Below, one piece after another: positions 63,701-64,000 of a DNA stretch of 64,000 nt. The first letter of the stretch is position 1; the number at the start of each line of letters is the position of its first letter. Below the pieces are notes generated by a model. The model ran no database searches. It saw only the letters and a program-made list of their open reading frames with translations, and had not been told where the DNA came from. The position numbers and the translations under genes are program-made. This stretch comes from Nilaparvata lugens (lineage: Eukaryota > Arthropoda > Insecta > Hemiptera > Delphacidae), in contig NC_052507.1 in assembly GCF_014356525.2 (NCBI RefSeq), forward strand, positions 46,981,992 through 47,045,991, in the 5' to 3' direction.

Positions 63701-64000
63701 TTCAATGTATTTATGAACCGGGTCTAATCTTTGTTTGTATTCCTGAAATAAAGACGCCGCTCTCAAAAGAGACTCGAAGAAGTCGATCGTTATCAGTCAC
63801 TTGAGGCAAGTCTTGTTCAATAGAAAGCTACTTTGCTTCCACACTTCAGTCGATGAGACTATTTCAACATCTATCTTTTATCGCTGAGTTCATCCTCAGT
63901 CTTTCACAAAAGATGAGAAGATGAACCACCAAGTCAGTAGCCCTTTACTTGCAAACTCTTTCAGAGGTGCCCACTATTTTTAGTGTAGGATCTACAGAAA
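57736..64000. other. AT-rich non-coding stretch to the window end
   Basis: I see no gene. 61680-61870 is richer in G and C with a 61-codon frame. 62500-62840 is more balanced and contains a 22-bp tandem pair, listed separately. A short imperfect direct repeat, GATCAGCTGTTAT / GATCAGTTGTTAT, lies near 63597-63626. Confidence 0.45.
62544..62583 (+). repeat. 22-bp tandem pair
   Basis: CCAGTTAGAGACGATCG at 62544 is repeated as CCAGTTAGAGACGACCG at 62566. Confidence 0.85.

Noticed and set aside
1..64000. CRISPR array, bacterial operon or viral genome
   Set aside because: No repeat-spacer pattern, no ribosome-binding-site-led gene string and no long viral-type frames; the window has the character of an insect genome.

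Overview
The window looks like non-coding DNA from a large, AT-rich, repeat-laden insect genome. I found no protein-coding gene, rRNA or tRNA that I can defend. Open frames are short, many lack an ATG, and the longest are translations of microsatellites or of pyrimidine/purine-skewed tracts. From memory, several dispersed repeats resemble families common in delphacid planthoppers (Nilaparvata lugens and relatives). That attribution is recalled knowledge, not a search result. The stretch is best read as intergenic DNA or the inside of a very long intron.

Layout: 1-2784 is plain AT-rich DNA. 2785-6940 is a 4.2-kb nest of repeats: two oppositely oriented copies of an element carrying long arrays of one 8-bp unit (family A), a shortened third copy, and a different element (family B) inserted between them. 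6941-17380 is mostly AT-rich DNA with GC-richer or skewed patches at 9330-9600, 10726-11110, 11830-12520 and 15770-16330. 17381-18517 is a reversed copy of B. 18518-27340 holds skewed tracts, a degenerate ~57-bp minisatellite (23695-23950) and the most GC- and CpG-rich island of the window (24880-25960). 27341-27985 is a Helitron-like element (family E). 28490-39010 alternates polypyrimidine and polypurine domains, with a GAA array and a small cluster of CRE-like palindromes. 41472-42281 is an 810-bp element with 30-bp terminal inverted repeats (family F). 44783-45131 is a foldback element. 46413-47282 is a third B copy, and 47714-47813 and 48974-49071 are ~100-bp MITEs (family G). The rest is AT-rich and mostly featureless, apart from a 26-bp tandem repeat at 48010 and a hairpin element at 57623.

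The most interesting pattern is that three otherwise different repeat families (A, B, E) each carry an internal 8-bp-period microsatellite of the form GTKTNNAT. B and E also share a GAGCCGTTTTCGAGA-like motif. This suggests a class of microsatellite-seeding elements. F and G share related termini and may use the same transposase. No transposase gene is visible, so all copies here look non-autonomous.
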